DNA of 64,000 bases from Streptomyces sp. S.PB5 (lineage in GTDB: Bacteria; Actinomycetota; Actinomycetes; Streptomycetales; Streptomycetaceae), in contig NZ_JAQMWP010000001.1 of assembly GCF_030403745.1 (NCBI RefSeq), positions 434,001 through 498,000 on the forward strand, given 5' to 3'. A program made the translations under genes and the position numbers. Positions 1-8,392 of the stretch are shown one piece after another. The first letter of the stretch is position 1. Every line of letters starts with the position of its first letter. The notes under the pieces were generated by a model. It worked only from the letters and a program-made list of their open reading frames with translations. It did no database searches and was not told the DNA's origin.

Positions 1-2
1 TC

Positions 3-161
3 GACCTGCTCAACGACATCTTCATCGGCCCCATGCTGCTGCGTACCGTCATGCGCCCGGACGCCGACCTCCACGAGGGTCTGCCCGAGGAGATCGTCGA
101 TGTGCTGCTCCAAGGCCTACGGCCCGTCAGCTCACCGTCCGTCAGTTCGACGAGTCCGTAG
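3..161 (+). CDS. TetR-family regulator, C-terminal fragment (5' end outside window)
   Basis: Only the last 52 codons are present, open from the window edge to a TAG at 159-161. The peptide has the helical, leucine-rich pattern typical of TetR ligand-domain C-termini: IGPMLLRTVMRP, then an acidic stretch, then IVDVLLQGLRP, which matches the common final-helix pattern (VDxxLxGLxP). The DNA-binding domain lies outside the window, so target and ligand cannot be judged. It ends about 190 bp before the membrane phosphoesterase gene on the same strand. The family call is inference from a short helical segment. Confidence 0.6.
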   Translation, partial: DLLNDIFIGPMLLRTVMRPDADLHEGLPEEIVDVLLQGLRPVSSPSVSSTSP

Positions 162-348
162 ACCTCGTGTGCGCGTTTCGTCACAGAGCGCGCTTTCTGC
201 GGCCGCGTCAGGAACTACCGGCGGCGACTTGTTCGTGCTCGTACGGGTACGGCCGTCATGGGACGGCAGGAACGGAACCGATCATCCCCTAGGGTCTTGT
301 GGCAGCGGGGGACGGACGGATGCACGGCAGGCAGTGAGGCGACGCGGT

Positions 349-1398
349 ATGGCGCAGCAGGCGTACATGGAGGAGACGGACAACGGCGGCCGGGGACCCG
401 AGCGCCAGGGCTCCAGACTCCGGCGCCTGTTCGACCGCCTGGTCAGCGGATGGCGTGGCGACCCGAGAATCTGGCGTCGCGGCCTGATCGTCGCCGCGCT
501 GGCGGTGCTGCTCGCCCTGGTGATGCTGCTGCACTCCCGCATCCCCAACCGCATCGGCAACCTGGGCAGCCTGACCGAGACCTTCCTGCCCTGGCTGGGC
601 CTGATGGTGCCGGTGCTGCTGATCCTCGCCCTCGTCCGCAAGTCGGTGACCGCCCTGATCGCCGTCGTGCTCCCGGCGGTCGTCTGGCTCAACCTCTTCG
701 GCGGACTGCTCACCGACAAGACCGGCTCCGGCGGCGACCTCATGGTGGCCACGCACAACGTCAACGCCGACAACCCCGACCCGTCCGGCACCGCCCGTGA
801 CGTGGCCGCGTCGGGCGCGGACGTCCTCGCGCTGGAGGAGCTGACGGAGGGCGCGGTGCCGACGTACGAGAAGGCGCTGGCGGGGACGTACAAGTACCAC
901 TCGGTGCAGGGCACCGTCGGGCTGTGGAGCAAGTACCCGCTGAGCGGGGTCGAGCCCGTCGACATCAAGCTGGGCTGGACGCGCGCCATGCGGGCCACGG
1001 TGGCCACGCCCGAGGGGCGGATCGCGGTGTACGTCGCCCACCTGCCGTCGGTGCGGGTGAAGATGGAGGCCGGGTTCACCGCCCGGGAGCGCGACAAGAG
1101 CGCCGACGCCCTCGGTGAGGCCATCGCCCACGAGCCCCTGGAGCGGGTCGTCCTGCTCGGCGACCTCAACGGCACGATGAACGACCGCGCGCTCAACGCC
1201 GTCACCGCCCAGATGCGCTCCACGCAGGGCGCGGCCGGCAACGGGTTCGGGTTCAGCTGGCCGACGTCGTTCCCGATGGCGCGGATCGACCAGATCCTGG
1301 TCAGGGGCGTCGAGCCGGAGAGCTCGTGGGCCCTTCCGGAGACGGGGAGCGACCATCTTCCGCTGGCCGCTCGTGTGAAGGTCGACACGTCCTCTTAA
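349..1398 (+). CDS. Membrane-anchored endonuclease/exonuclease/phosphatase (EEP) family protein
   Basis: Predicted 349 residues. After a basic cytoplasmic N-terminus come three hydrophobic segments (about residues 44-62, 77-95 and 96-115), then an EEP-fold catalytic domain placed outside the membrane. The family signatures are readable in order: the THNVNADN start strand, the metal-binding Glu in ALEELTEG, LLGDLNGT (Asp/Asn pair) and the terminal SDHLPL with the catalytic His. EEP enzymes hydrolyse phosphodiesters in nucleic acids or lipids; the substrate cannot be told here. ATG 349 was chosen because translation upstream is low-complexity and lacks membrane or domain features. ATG 367 is a possible alternative. 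Family call is firm, function general. Confidence 0.85.
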   Translation: MAQQAYMEETDNGGRGPERQGSRLRRLFDRLVSGWRGDPRIWRRGLIVAALAVLLALVMLLHSRIPNRIGNLGSLTETFLPWLGLMVPVLLILALVRKSVTALIAVVLPAVVWLNLFGGLLTDKTGSGGDLMVATHNVNADNPDPSGTARDVAASGADVLALEELTEGAVPTYEKALAGTYKYHSVQGTVGLWSKYPLSGVEPVDIKLGWTRAMRATVATPEGRIAVYVAHLPSVRVKMEAGFTARERDKSADALGEAIAHEPLERVVLLGDLNGTMNDRALNAVTAQMRSTQGAAGNGFGFSWPTSFPMARIDQILVRGVEPESSWALPETGSDHLPLAARVKVDTSS

Positions 1399-1484
1399 CC
1401 GCATGGAATACTGGGCCTGAGAGGCTTTGTTCCGCTGGTGAACATAAGCACCGCGGAACTACCCCTGAAAGGCACAGGCACCCC

Positions 1485-2708
1485 ATGCCCCTGGCCCTGC
1501 TCGCCCTGGCCGTCGGCGCCTTCGGCATCGGCACGACCGAGTTCGTCATGATGGGCCTGCTGCCCGACGTCGCGGCCGACCTGGACGTCTCCATCCCCAC
1601 CGCCGGTCATCTGGTCTCGGCGTACGCGCTGGGCGTGGTGATCGGCGCCCCGCTGCTGGCCGCCGTCACCGCGCGCATGTCCCGCCGTACCGTCCTGATC
1701 GGCCTGATGGCGCTGTTCATCGCCGGCAACGCGGCCTCGGCCCTCGCCCCCGACTACCACGGGCTGCTCGTGGCCCGCTTCGTCAGCGGGCTGCCGCACG
1801 GCGCCTTCTTCGGCGTCGGCGCGGTCGTCGCCACCGGCATGGTCGCGCCGGAGCGCAAGGCCCGGTCGGTGTCCCTGATGTTCCTCGGCCTGACCGTCGC
1901 CAACGTCGCGGGCGTGCCGGTGGCCACGCTGATGGGCCAGCACCTGGGGTGGCGGGCGACCTTCCTCGGCGTCAGCGCGATCGGCCTCGCGGCCATCGCC
2001 GCGCTCGCGTGGCTGATCCCGCACGACCGGGCGACGGCGGCGTCGAACGCCGGGCTGCGCGGAGAGCTGGCGGCCCTGAGGTCCGTCCCCGTCTGGCTGG
2101 CGCTCGGCACGACCGTCGCGGGCTTCGGGGCGCTCTTCGCCGCGTACAGCTACATCACGCCGATGCTGACGGACTCCGCCGGGTTCGCCGACGCCAGCGT
2201 GACGCTGCTGCTCGCGCTGTTCGGCGTGGGCGCGACCGTGGGCAACCTGGTGGGCGGGCGGCTCGCCGACCACGCCATGCGCGGCACCCTGTTCGGCGGA
2301 CTGACCTCGCTGGTCGTGGTCCTCGCCCTGTTCCCGCTGCTGATGGCGACCGGGTGGAGCGCGGCCCTCGCGGTCGTCCTGCTCGGCATCGCCGCCTTCG
2401 TCACCGGCTCCCCGCTCCAGCTGATGGTCATGGAGAAGGCGTCCTCCGCCCCCTCCCTCGCCTCCTCCGCCAACCAGGCCGCCTTCAACCTGGCCAACGC
2501 CGGCGGAGCCTGGATCGGCGGCCTGGCGCTCGCGGCCGGCTTCGGCGTGACGTCCCCGGCGCTGGCCGGGGCGGGCCTGGCCGTGCTGGGACTGGGCGTC
2601 GCCGGGGCGGCGTACGCGGTGGACCGGAGGCGGGCGGTCCCGCACGCCGGGCGGGAGCGGATCCTCGTCGCGCATCTGCCGGAGCAGGTGGAGGCAGTGC
2701 AGTACTGA
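1485..2708 (+). CDS. MFS transporter, DHA1 drug/sugar efflux type
   Basis: A 407-residue polytopic protein with about 12 hydrophobic segments. The N-terminus has the AraJ/CmlR-type pattern FGIGTTEFVMMGLLP in the first helix, and a short basic loop (TARMSRRTV) sits between helices 2 and 3 as the usual MFS motif A position. These proteins export small molecules by proton antiport; AraJ-like members are linked to sugar or chloramphenicol efflux. ATG 1485 is preceded by a GAAAGG ribosome site about 11 bases upstream, so longer in-frame starts were rejected. Three 20-bp repeats and a strong hairpin follow the stop. The exported substrate is unknown. Confidence 0.9.
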   Translation: MPLALLALAVGAFGIGTTEFVMMGLLPDVAADLDVSIPTAGHLVSAYALGVVIGAPLLAAVTARMSRRTVLIGLMALFIAGNAASALAPDYHGLLVARFVSGLPHGAFFGVGAVVATGMVAPERKARSVSLMFLGLTVANVAGVPVATLMGQHLGWRATFLGVSAIGLAAIAALAWLIPHDRATAASNAGLRGELAALRSVPVWLALGTTVAGFGALFAAYSYITPMLTDSAGFADASVTLLLALFGVGATVGNLVGGRLADHAMRGTLFGGLTSLVVVLALFPLLMATGWSAALAVVLLGIAAFVTGSPLQLMVMEKASSAPSLASSANQAAFNLANAGGAWIGGLALAAGFGVTSPALAGAGLAVLGLGVAGAAYAVDRRRAVPHAGRERILVAHLPEQVEAVQY

Positions 2709-2768
2709 GTGGTCGTAGGTCGTACGACGTGGTCGTAGGACGTACGACGTGGTCGTAGGTCGTACGAC
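2709..2768. repeat. Three tandem 20-bp repeats containing a palindrome
   Basis: Three head-to-tail copies of GTGGTCGTAGGTCGTACGAC start at 2709, 2729 and 2749; the middle copy differs by one base (GGA for GGT). Each copy ends in the perfect palindrome GTCGTACGAC. The array lies directly after the MFS stop codon and just before its terminator. It may be a binding site array or a simple duplication; nothing in the sequence decides this. Confidence 0.9.
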
Positions 2769-2773
2769 GATGA

Positions 2774-2800
2774 GGGGCGCCCGGGATCGCCGGGCGCCCC
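2774..2800 (+). terminator. Hairpin terminator after the MFS gene
   Basis: Perfect 11-bp inverted repeat GGGGCGCCCGG / CCGGGCGCCCC with a five-base loop, followed by TTCG. This is the GC-rich hairpin style of Streptomyces terminators, which often lack a long T run. Confidence 0.8.
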
Positions 2801-2948
2801 TTCGTCGGTTCCGGGGCTTGTGACGGACCCGTTCCGGCGCCTGCGAGGGGCCGGTCACAGGCGCCGCGAGGGGCTTGTTTCAGCTCTCCGGGCCGGCTGA
2901 AACCGCGGTGAAGCCGTTCTGAACCGCCGGCGCCGCAAGCTCTTCCGC

Positions 2949-3941
2949 ATGACGACGACGAAGCAGTCACTCGCGATCGCGGCCACCGGGCTGCGGAAGT
3001 CCTTCGGGGACAAGACCGTCCTCGACGGCATCGACCTCCAGGTGCCCGCCGGCACCGTCTTCGCCCTGCTCGGGCCGAACGGCGCCGGCAAGACCACCGC
3101 GGTGAACATCCTGTCCACGCTGATCTCGGCCGACGCCGGGCAGGCGCGGATCGGCGGACACGACCTGGTCGCCGAGGCGCAGTCCGTGCGCGCGGCGATC
3201 GGGGTGACCGGGCAGTTCTCCGCCGTGGACGGGCTGATCACCGGTGAGGAGAACATGCTGCTGATGGCGGACCTGCACCACCTGTCCCGGCAGGAGGGGC
3301 GCCGGGTGGCCGCCGAGCTGCTGGAGCGGTTCGATCTCACCGAGGCCGCGAAGAAGCCGGCCTCGACCTACTCCGGCGGTATGAAGCGGCGTCTCGACAT
3401 CGCGATGACGCTCGTCGGCGGCCCGCGGATCATCTTCCTGGACGAGCCCACCACCGGGCTCGACCCGCGGTCCCGGCACACCATGTGGGGCATCATCCGG
3501 GAGCTGGTCTCCGGTGGCACGACCGTCTTCCTCACCACGCAGTATCTGGAGGAGGCCGATGAACTCGCCGACCGGATCGCGGTGCTGAACGGCGGGAAGC
3601 TCGTCGCCGAGGGGAGTGCCGAGGAGCTGAAGCGGCTGATCCCCGGCGGGCATGTCCGGCTGCGCTTCACCGACCCGGACGCCTACCGGTCGGCCGCGGC
3701 CGCCCTGCGCGAGGTGACCCGGGACGACGAGGCCCTCACGCTCCAGATTCCCAGCGACGGCAGCCAGCGCGAGCTGCGGGCCGTTCTCGACTGGCTCGAC
3801 TCCGCCGGCGTCGAGGCCGACGAGCTCACCGTCCACACCCCTGACCTCGACGACGTGTTCTTCGCCCTGACCGGCCCCGCCACCGGCTCCGTCACCGGTC
3901 CCACCACCGTCCCCGCCCAGTCCAAGGAGACCGCCCGATGA
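2949..3941 (+). CDS. ABC exporter ATP-binding subunit, DrrA type
   Basis: 330 residues. Walker A GPNGAGKTT near residue 40, signature YSGGMKRRLDIA, Walker B IIFLDEPTTGLD and the switch region LTTQYLEEAD give a complete nucleotide-binding domain. The C-terminal extension of about 90 residues is typical of the DrrA/daunorubicin-resistance class. It powers export by the membrane subunit encoded next, whose ATG overlaps this stop (ATGA at 3938-3941), implying translational coupling. No biosynthetic cluster is visible nearby, so the exported compound is unknown. Confidence 0.93.
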   Translation: MTTTKQSLAIAATGLRKSFGDKTVLDGIDLQVPAGTVFALLGPNGAGKTTAVNILSTLISADAGQARIGGHDLVAEAQSVRAAIGVTGQFSAVDGLITGEENMLLMADLHHLSRQEGRRVAAELLERFDLTEAAKKPASTYSGGMKRRLDIAMTLVGGPRIIFLDEPTTGLDPRSRHTMWGIIRELVSGGTTVFLTTQYLEEADELADRIAVLNGGKLVAEGSAEELKRLIPGGHVRLRFTDPDAYRSAAAALREVTRDDEALTLQIPSDGSQRELRAVLDWLDSAGVEADELTVHTPDLDDVFFALTGPATGSVTGPTTVPAQSKETAR

Positions 3942-4729
3942 GCTCCCTCGCCCTCGCCGTCCGTGACTCCGGCACCATGCTGCGGCGCAACCTGCTGCAC
4001 GCCCGCCGCTATCCGTCCATGACCCTGAACCTGCTGCTGACGCCGGTCATCCTGCTGCTGCTCTTCGTCTACATCTTCGGCGACACGATGAGCGCGGGGA
4101 TGGGCGACGGCGCCGACCGCTCCGCCTACATCGCCTATCTCGTCCCCGGTCTGCTGCTGATGACCATCGGCTCCACGACCATCGGCACCGCGGTGTCCGT
4201 GTCCATGGACATGACCGAGGGGATCATCGCGCGGTTCCGGACCATGTCCATCCACCGCGGGTCCGTACTGGTCGGGCATGTCGTCGGCAGTGTCCTGCAG
4301 TGTGTGCTGAGCGTGGCCCTCGTCGGTGCCGTCGCCGTGGCCATCGGCTTCCGCTCCTCCGGCGCCACGGTCCTGGAATGGCTCGCCGCGTTCGGCCTGA
4401 CGATGCTCTTCGCCTTCGCGCTGACCTGGATCGCAGTCGGCATGGGCCTGGTCGGCCCCAACCCCGAGGCGGCCAGCAACAACGCGATGCCGCTGATCTT
4501 CCTGCCGCTGATCTCCAGCGCCTTCGTGCCGGTCGACTCGATGCCGGGCTGGTTCCAGCCCATCGCCGAGTACCAGCCCTTCACGCCCGCCAACGAGACA
4601 CTGCGCGGTCTCCTGCTCGGTACCGAGATCGGCAACAACGGCTGGATCGCCCTCGCCTGGTGCCTCGCGCTGACCGTGCTCGGCTACCGCTGGTCCAGGG
4701 CGAAGTTCGACAGCGAGCCGAAGCACTGA
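3938..4729 (+). CDS. ABC-2 type exporter permease, DrrB type
   Basis: 263 residues with six hydrophobic segments and the ABC-2 family layout: the N-terminal amphipathic stretch, the conserved loop around EGIIARFRTMSI before the second half, and the PLIFLPLISSAFVP segment followed by PGWFQPIAEYQPFTP, a strong DrrB-family signature. Its start overlaps the ATPase gene by four bases, so the two form one exporter. Transcription then runs into a tandem-repeat region facing the AfsR-type regulator gene on the opposite strand. Confidence 0.92.
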   Translation: MSSLALAVRDSGTMLRRNLLHARRYPSMTLNLLLTPVILLLLFVYIFGDTMSAGMGDGADRSAYIAYLVPGLLLMTIGSTTIGTAVSVSMDMTEGIIARFRTMSIHRGSVLVGHVVGSVLQCVLSVALVGAVAVAIGFRSSGATVLEWLAAFGLTMLFAFALTWIAVGMGLVGPNPEAASNNAMPLIFLPLISSAFVPVDSMPGWFQPIAEYQPFTPANETLRGLLLGTEIGNNGWIALAWCLALTVLGYRWSRAKFDSEPKH

Positions 4730-4778
4730 CCACCGCCCGCAGGACAAGCCCCGCCCTCCTCGGGCCGTCCGGCTGGGG

Positions 4779-5093
4779 CCGTCCGGCTGGGGCTGCGCTG
4801 CTGGGGTCGTTCGGCTGGGGTCGCGCTGCCGGGGTCGTCCTGCTCGGGTCGTTCGGCTGGGGCCGTCCGGCTGGGGCTGCGCTGCTGGGGTCGTTCGGCT
4901 GGGGTCGCGCTGCCGGGGACGTCCTGCTCGGGTCGTTCGGCTGGGGTCGCGCTGCTCGGGTCGTCCCGCTCGGGTCCCGCTCGGGCCATTCCGCTGGGGC
5001 TGCGCTGCTTCGGCCGTCCCGCTCGGGCCGCGCTCACCGGGCCGCGTCCCGCTCGGGTCCCGCTCGGGCCATTCCGCTGGGGCTGCGCTGCTT
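4779..5093. repeat. Tandem array of about 84-bp units
   Basis: Two adjacent 84-bp copies (4779-4862 and 4863-4946) differ at one base. A second pair sharing 49 bases (4962-5010 and 5045-5093) is spaced 83 bp apart, so the same period continues in a more diverged form. The units are built from shorter G-rich words such as TCGTTCGGCTGGGG and GCTGCGCTGCT. The array fills nearly the whole gap between two converging genes. Reading frames that run through it look like repeat artefacts, not genes. Confidence 0.9.
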
Positions 5094-5119
5094 GGGCCGC
5101 CCCCTCAGACCCGCCCCCC

Positions 5120-8100
5120 TCAGTCCGCCCCCAACTCCCGCAGCGCCGCCTCCCGCAGTTCCTCGCGTCCCAGGGCGGCGTACGCCGACTTCGCCTCGGT
5201 GTACGCCGTCCTGTCGGCGTCCTCGGCGGTCCGGCGGGAGCGGGACGAGGAGAGGGTGGGGAACTCGCGTACCACCGGCATGCGTTCCGTCAGGGCCAGC
5301 AGGCGTACGGCCGAGGTGTCGCCCCGGGCGATCCCGGCGAGGCCGAGGGCCAGCAGGACCGTGCCGTAGACCGGGAGTTCGACCGGGGCCCGGTCCTCGG
5401 GGGCGCCGGAGAGCATGCCGAGGAGGCGTTCACGGAGTTCCTCGGCGAGCCCGGCGACCGGTTCGAGGCGGTCGTGCTGGGCGTGCGCGGCGAGTCCCGT
5501 CGACTGCAGCTTCAGCCACCAGGAGTCCACGAACGGATCCTCGCCCCGCGACGGCCGGTCCTCGCCCATCCGCTCCAGCGCCCGCCGCCACAGCCCCAGG
5601 CCGACCTCGGTGAGCCCCCGGGCCAGTGCGATCTCCGCGCGGACCGCGAGGTCGGGGGCGTAGAACTGGGAGAGCTCCGACCGCTGCCGGTTCTGTTCGG
5701 CAAGGCCCAGCCAGTACTCGGCCTCGTCGACCTCCCCGCGCTGCAGACAGGCCACCACCAGCCCCCAGCGCACCCCGTCCGAGTCCCACCAGTCGCCGAA
5801 CTCGCTCACCCCGTCGAGACACACGCGCAGATGACCGTACGCCTCCTCGCCCTGCTCGGACTGCAGACACAGATCGCTGATCCGGCCGTGGGAGAGCAGC
5901 ATGACGGCCGGGTTGCGCAGCGACCCCAGCGTGTCGACCATCAGGCGGGCGCAGTCCAGGGCGCGCGCGGTGTCGTGCTCGGACTCCCAGACATAGCTGG
6001 CGACGCAGGCCGCGACGCCCGCCAGCAGGGGCTCGTCGGACTCGCAGAGCTCCTTGAGACGGGTGTACTCCGGCGGGCGGATGTCCTGGAGCGAGCACAG
6101 CACGACCGACAGTGCGCGCACCATCGTGTCCGCAGGGGCGGGTGGCAGCCGGCGCAGGGTGACGAGCTGGCGTACGGCGTGCGGGCCGTAGCCCATGAAG
6201 AGGCTCGCCGCGCAGGCCGCCGCCGCGGTGCGGGCCGGTTCCGTGTCCTCGGGGTTCTCGGGCCCGGGGCGGAAGTGGGACAGCGGCCCCGCCGTCTCGG
6301 CGGCGAGGGCGGCGAGCCGCGCGTAGTTGGTGTCGGTGGCCCACAGACAGGCCAGTACGGCGGTGAGGGCCGCGATGGTGGGACCGTCGGCGCGGGCCAG
6401 CGCGTACCGCAGGGCCAGGACGAGGTTGTCCTGCTCGGCGCGGATACGGATCCAGTCGGAGAAGGGATCGCCCCGGAACAGCACATCGTGCCGGGCCCGC
6501 CCGAAGTCCCGCGCCCAGGACAGGAACCGGCCGGTCACCGCCTCCTCCTCGCCGGCCTCGACGCGCCGGGCCGCGCTGAACTCCCGCAGCGTCTCCAGCA
6601 TCCGGAAGCGCACCCCGAAGGGGCTGTCGTCCACCTTGAGCAGCGACTGCTCGGCCAGCTGCTCAAGGAGCGTCAGCGCGTCCCCGCTCTCCCCGACCAT
6701 GTACTCCGCCGCGTCCTCGGCGAACCCGCCCGGGAACACCGACAGCGCCCGCAGCGCCGCCCGCCCGTCGTCCTCCAGCAGGTTCCAGCTCCACTCCACG
6801 ACGGCCCGCAGCGTCCGATGCCGCTCCGGCGTGTCCCGGGCACCCCCGCGCAACAGCGCGAAACGGTCCCGCAGCCGCCGCGAGATGTCCGCCACCGACA
6901 GCACCCGCACCCGCGCCGCCGCCAGCTCGACCGCCAGCGGCAGCCCGTCCAGGTGACGGCAGATCTCGGCCACTTGGTCCGCGGGCAGCTCCACCCCGGG
7001 CCGCGCGGCCCGCGCCCGCTGCCCGAACAGCTCGACCGAGGTCGCGAGCGACAGCTCCGGCAGCGCGTACACCGACTCCGAGGTCAGCCCGAGCGGCGCC
7101 CGGCTGGTGGCCAGGATCCGCACCTCCTTCGACCGCGACACCAGCGCCTGTACGAGGGCGGCGGCACCGCCGAGCACCTGCTCGCAGTTGTCCAGCACCA
7201 GCAGCGCGGGCCCCTGTCCGAGCGCCGCGACGATGCCGCCGGCCGCGTCCCCGCTGTTGGCGTACTGCCGGCTCTCCGCTCCGCCGACGGCCGAGGCCAC
7301 CTCGTCGGCCACGTCGTCGTCGGCGGTGACACCGGCCAGAGCGACGAAGTGCACCACGGACTGCTCGGCCGACTGGCTCACCGCGTGCGAGAGCCGGGTC
7401 TTGCCGAGGCCGCCGGGCCCGACGACCGTCACCACCCGGGCCGTGCGCAACAGCCCCGCCACGGCCGCGATGTCGGCCTCCCGGCCCAGCAGCGGGTTCG
7501 GCTCGTGCGGCACACCGTGCCGGACCGGGGCGCGGTCGGCCTGCAGCAGCTCCTGGTGCACGGCTCTGAGCCCGGGTCCCGGATCGGTCCCCAACTCCTC
7601 GCGCAGACCGCGCCGGTAGCCGTCGTACCGCAGCAGAGCGGCCGCCCGCCCCGCGGTGGCCGCCTCGCACCGCAGGAGCTCCGCGAGGACTTCCTCGTCC
7701 CGCGGCAGCGAAGCGGCCACCTCGGCCAGCACCCCCGCGGCCTCCTCCTTCCGCCCGAGGCGGGCGAGCGCGAGCGCCTGGGACCGCACCAGCGCCCGGT
7801 GCACGGGCACGCGCGCGACCCGCAACGCCAGCACCGGATCGTCGAGTTCCTCGCCCGCCCCGGCCTGCGCGCTCCCGTCCCACAGCGCGAGCCCCGCCTC
7901 GGCCTCCGCCAGCGCCCCCGCGTGATCCCCGGCCCGCGCCCGCCCCGCACTCGCCGCCTCGTGCAGCACCAGCGCCGAGCTGTCGACCTGCGCCTCCTCC
8001 AGGGCCAGCCGGTACCCGGTGGGCGTGCTCACCACCAACTCGGCGCCCAGCTGCGACCGCAGCCGGGACACCAGCACCTGCACCGCCTTGCCCGGCCGCT

Positions 8101-8260
8101 CCGGCTGCTCGTCCGGCCACAGCCCCTCCACCAGCCGGCCCGTCCTGCACCCGGTGCGCGGCTCCTCGGCGAGCAGCGCCAACAGCCCCCGCAGACGGGG
8201 TGCGGTGACCTCACGCCCACGGCAGGCGACACGGGGCAGCAGGGTCAGCTCGATGGTCAT
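5120..8260 (-). CDS. AfsR/SARP-type transcriptional regulator with NTPase and TPR-like domains
   Basis: 1046 residues. Domains in order: an OmpR-like winged helix (about 1-90, with LLALLAEEPRTG and VQVLVSRLRSQLG), a bacterial transcriptional activator domain (about 95-240), a STAND/NB-ARC NTPase from about 255 (Walker A VGPGGLGKTR, Walker B ALLVLDNCEQVLGG, then the ATSRAPL sensor), and a long helical C-terminus resembling TPR repeats. AfsR-like proteins activate secondary metabolism or other targets in response to an ATP-driven switch. No antibiotic cluster adjoins it; the nearest neighbours are the DrrAB exporter (converging) and nadE (upstream, same strand). Target genes are unknown. Confidence 0.9.
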   Translation of the reverse strand: MTIELTLLPRVACRGREVTAPRLRGLLALLAEEPRTGCRTGRLVEGLWPDEQPERPGKAVQVLVSRLRSQLGAELVVSTPTGYRLALEEAQVDSSALVLHEAASAGRARAGDHAGALAEAEAGLALWDGSAQAGAGEELDDPVLALRVARVPVHRALVRSQALALARLGRKEEAAGVLAEVAASLPRDEEVLAELLRCEAATAGRAAALLRYDGYRRGLREELGTDPGPGLRAVHQELLQADRAPVRHGVPHEPNPLLGREADIAAVAGLLRTARVVTVVGPGGLGKTRLSHAVSQSAEQSVVHFVALAGVTADDDVADEVASAVGGAESRQYANSGDAAGGIVAALGQGPALLVLDNCEQVLGGAAALVQALVSRSKEVRILATSRAPLGLTSESVYALPELSLATSVELFGQRARAARPGVELPADQVAEICRHLDGLPLAVELAAARVRVLSVADISRRLRDRFALLRGGARDTPERHRTLRAVVEWSWNLLEDDGRAALRALSVFPGGFAEDAAEYMVGESGDALTLLEQLAEQSLLKVDDSPFGVRFRMLETLREFSAARRVEAGEEEAVTGRFLSWARDFGRARHDVLFRGDPFSDWIRIRAEQDNLVLALRYALARADGPTIAALTAVLACLWATDTNYARLAALAAETAGPLSHFRPGPENPEDTEPARTAAAACAASLFMGYGPHAVRQLVTLRRLPPAPADTMVRALSVVLCSLQDIRPPEYTRLKELCESDEPLLAGVAACVASYVWESEHDTARALDCARLMVDTLGSLRNPAVMLLSHGRISDLCLQSEQGEEAYGHLRVCLDGVSEFGDWWDSDGVRWGLVVACLQRGEVDEAEYWLGLAEQNRQRSELSQFYAPDLAVRAEIALARGLTEVGLGLWRRALERMGEDRPSRGEDPFVDSWWLKLQSTGLAAHAQHDRLEPVAGLAEELRERLLGMLSGAPEDRAPVELPVYGTVLLALGLAGIARGDTSAVRLLALTERMPVVREFPTLSSSRSRRTAEDADRTAYTEAKSAYAALGREELREAALRELGAD

Positions 8261-8392
8261 CCCCGAAGACTAGCGAGATCGACAACTCCCGCCGGACTCC
8301 AGGGCGTCAGGGCTGCCAGACGGAATGGCCGATACCCCGGCCCGCCGAACTCCTGCGCACCGCCCTGCGGTTGCGGTGCCGTGTGGACCGAC

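Noticed and set aside
4300..5613. A frame running from inside the permease gene through the tandem array
   Set aside because: Translation is repetitive Gly/Arg/Ser text produced by the repeats, and it overlaps two well-supported genes.
3938..8260. A natural-product gene cluster suggested by the DrrAB exporter beside an AfsR-type regulator
   Set aside because: No synthase, tailoring or precursor genes lie around them; flanks are primary-metabolism and housekeeping genes.
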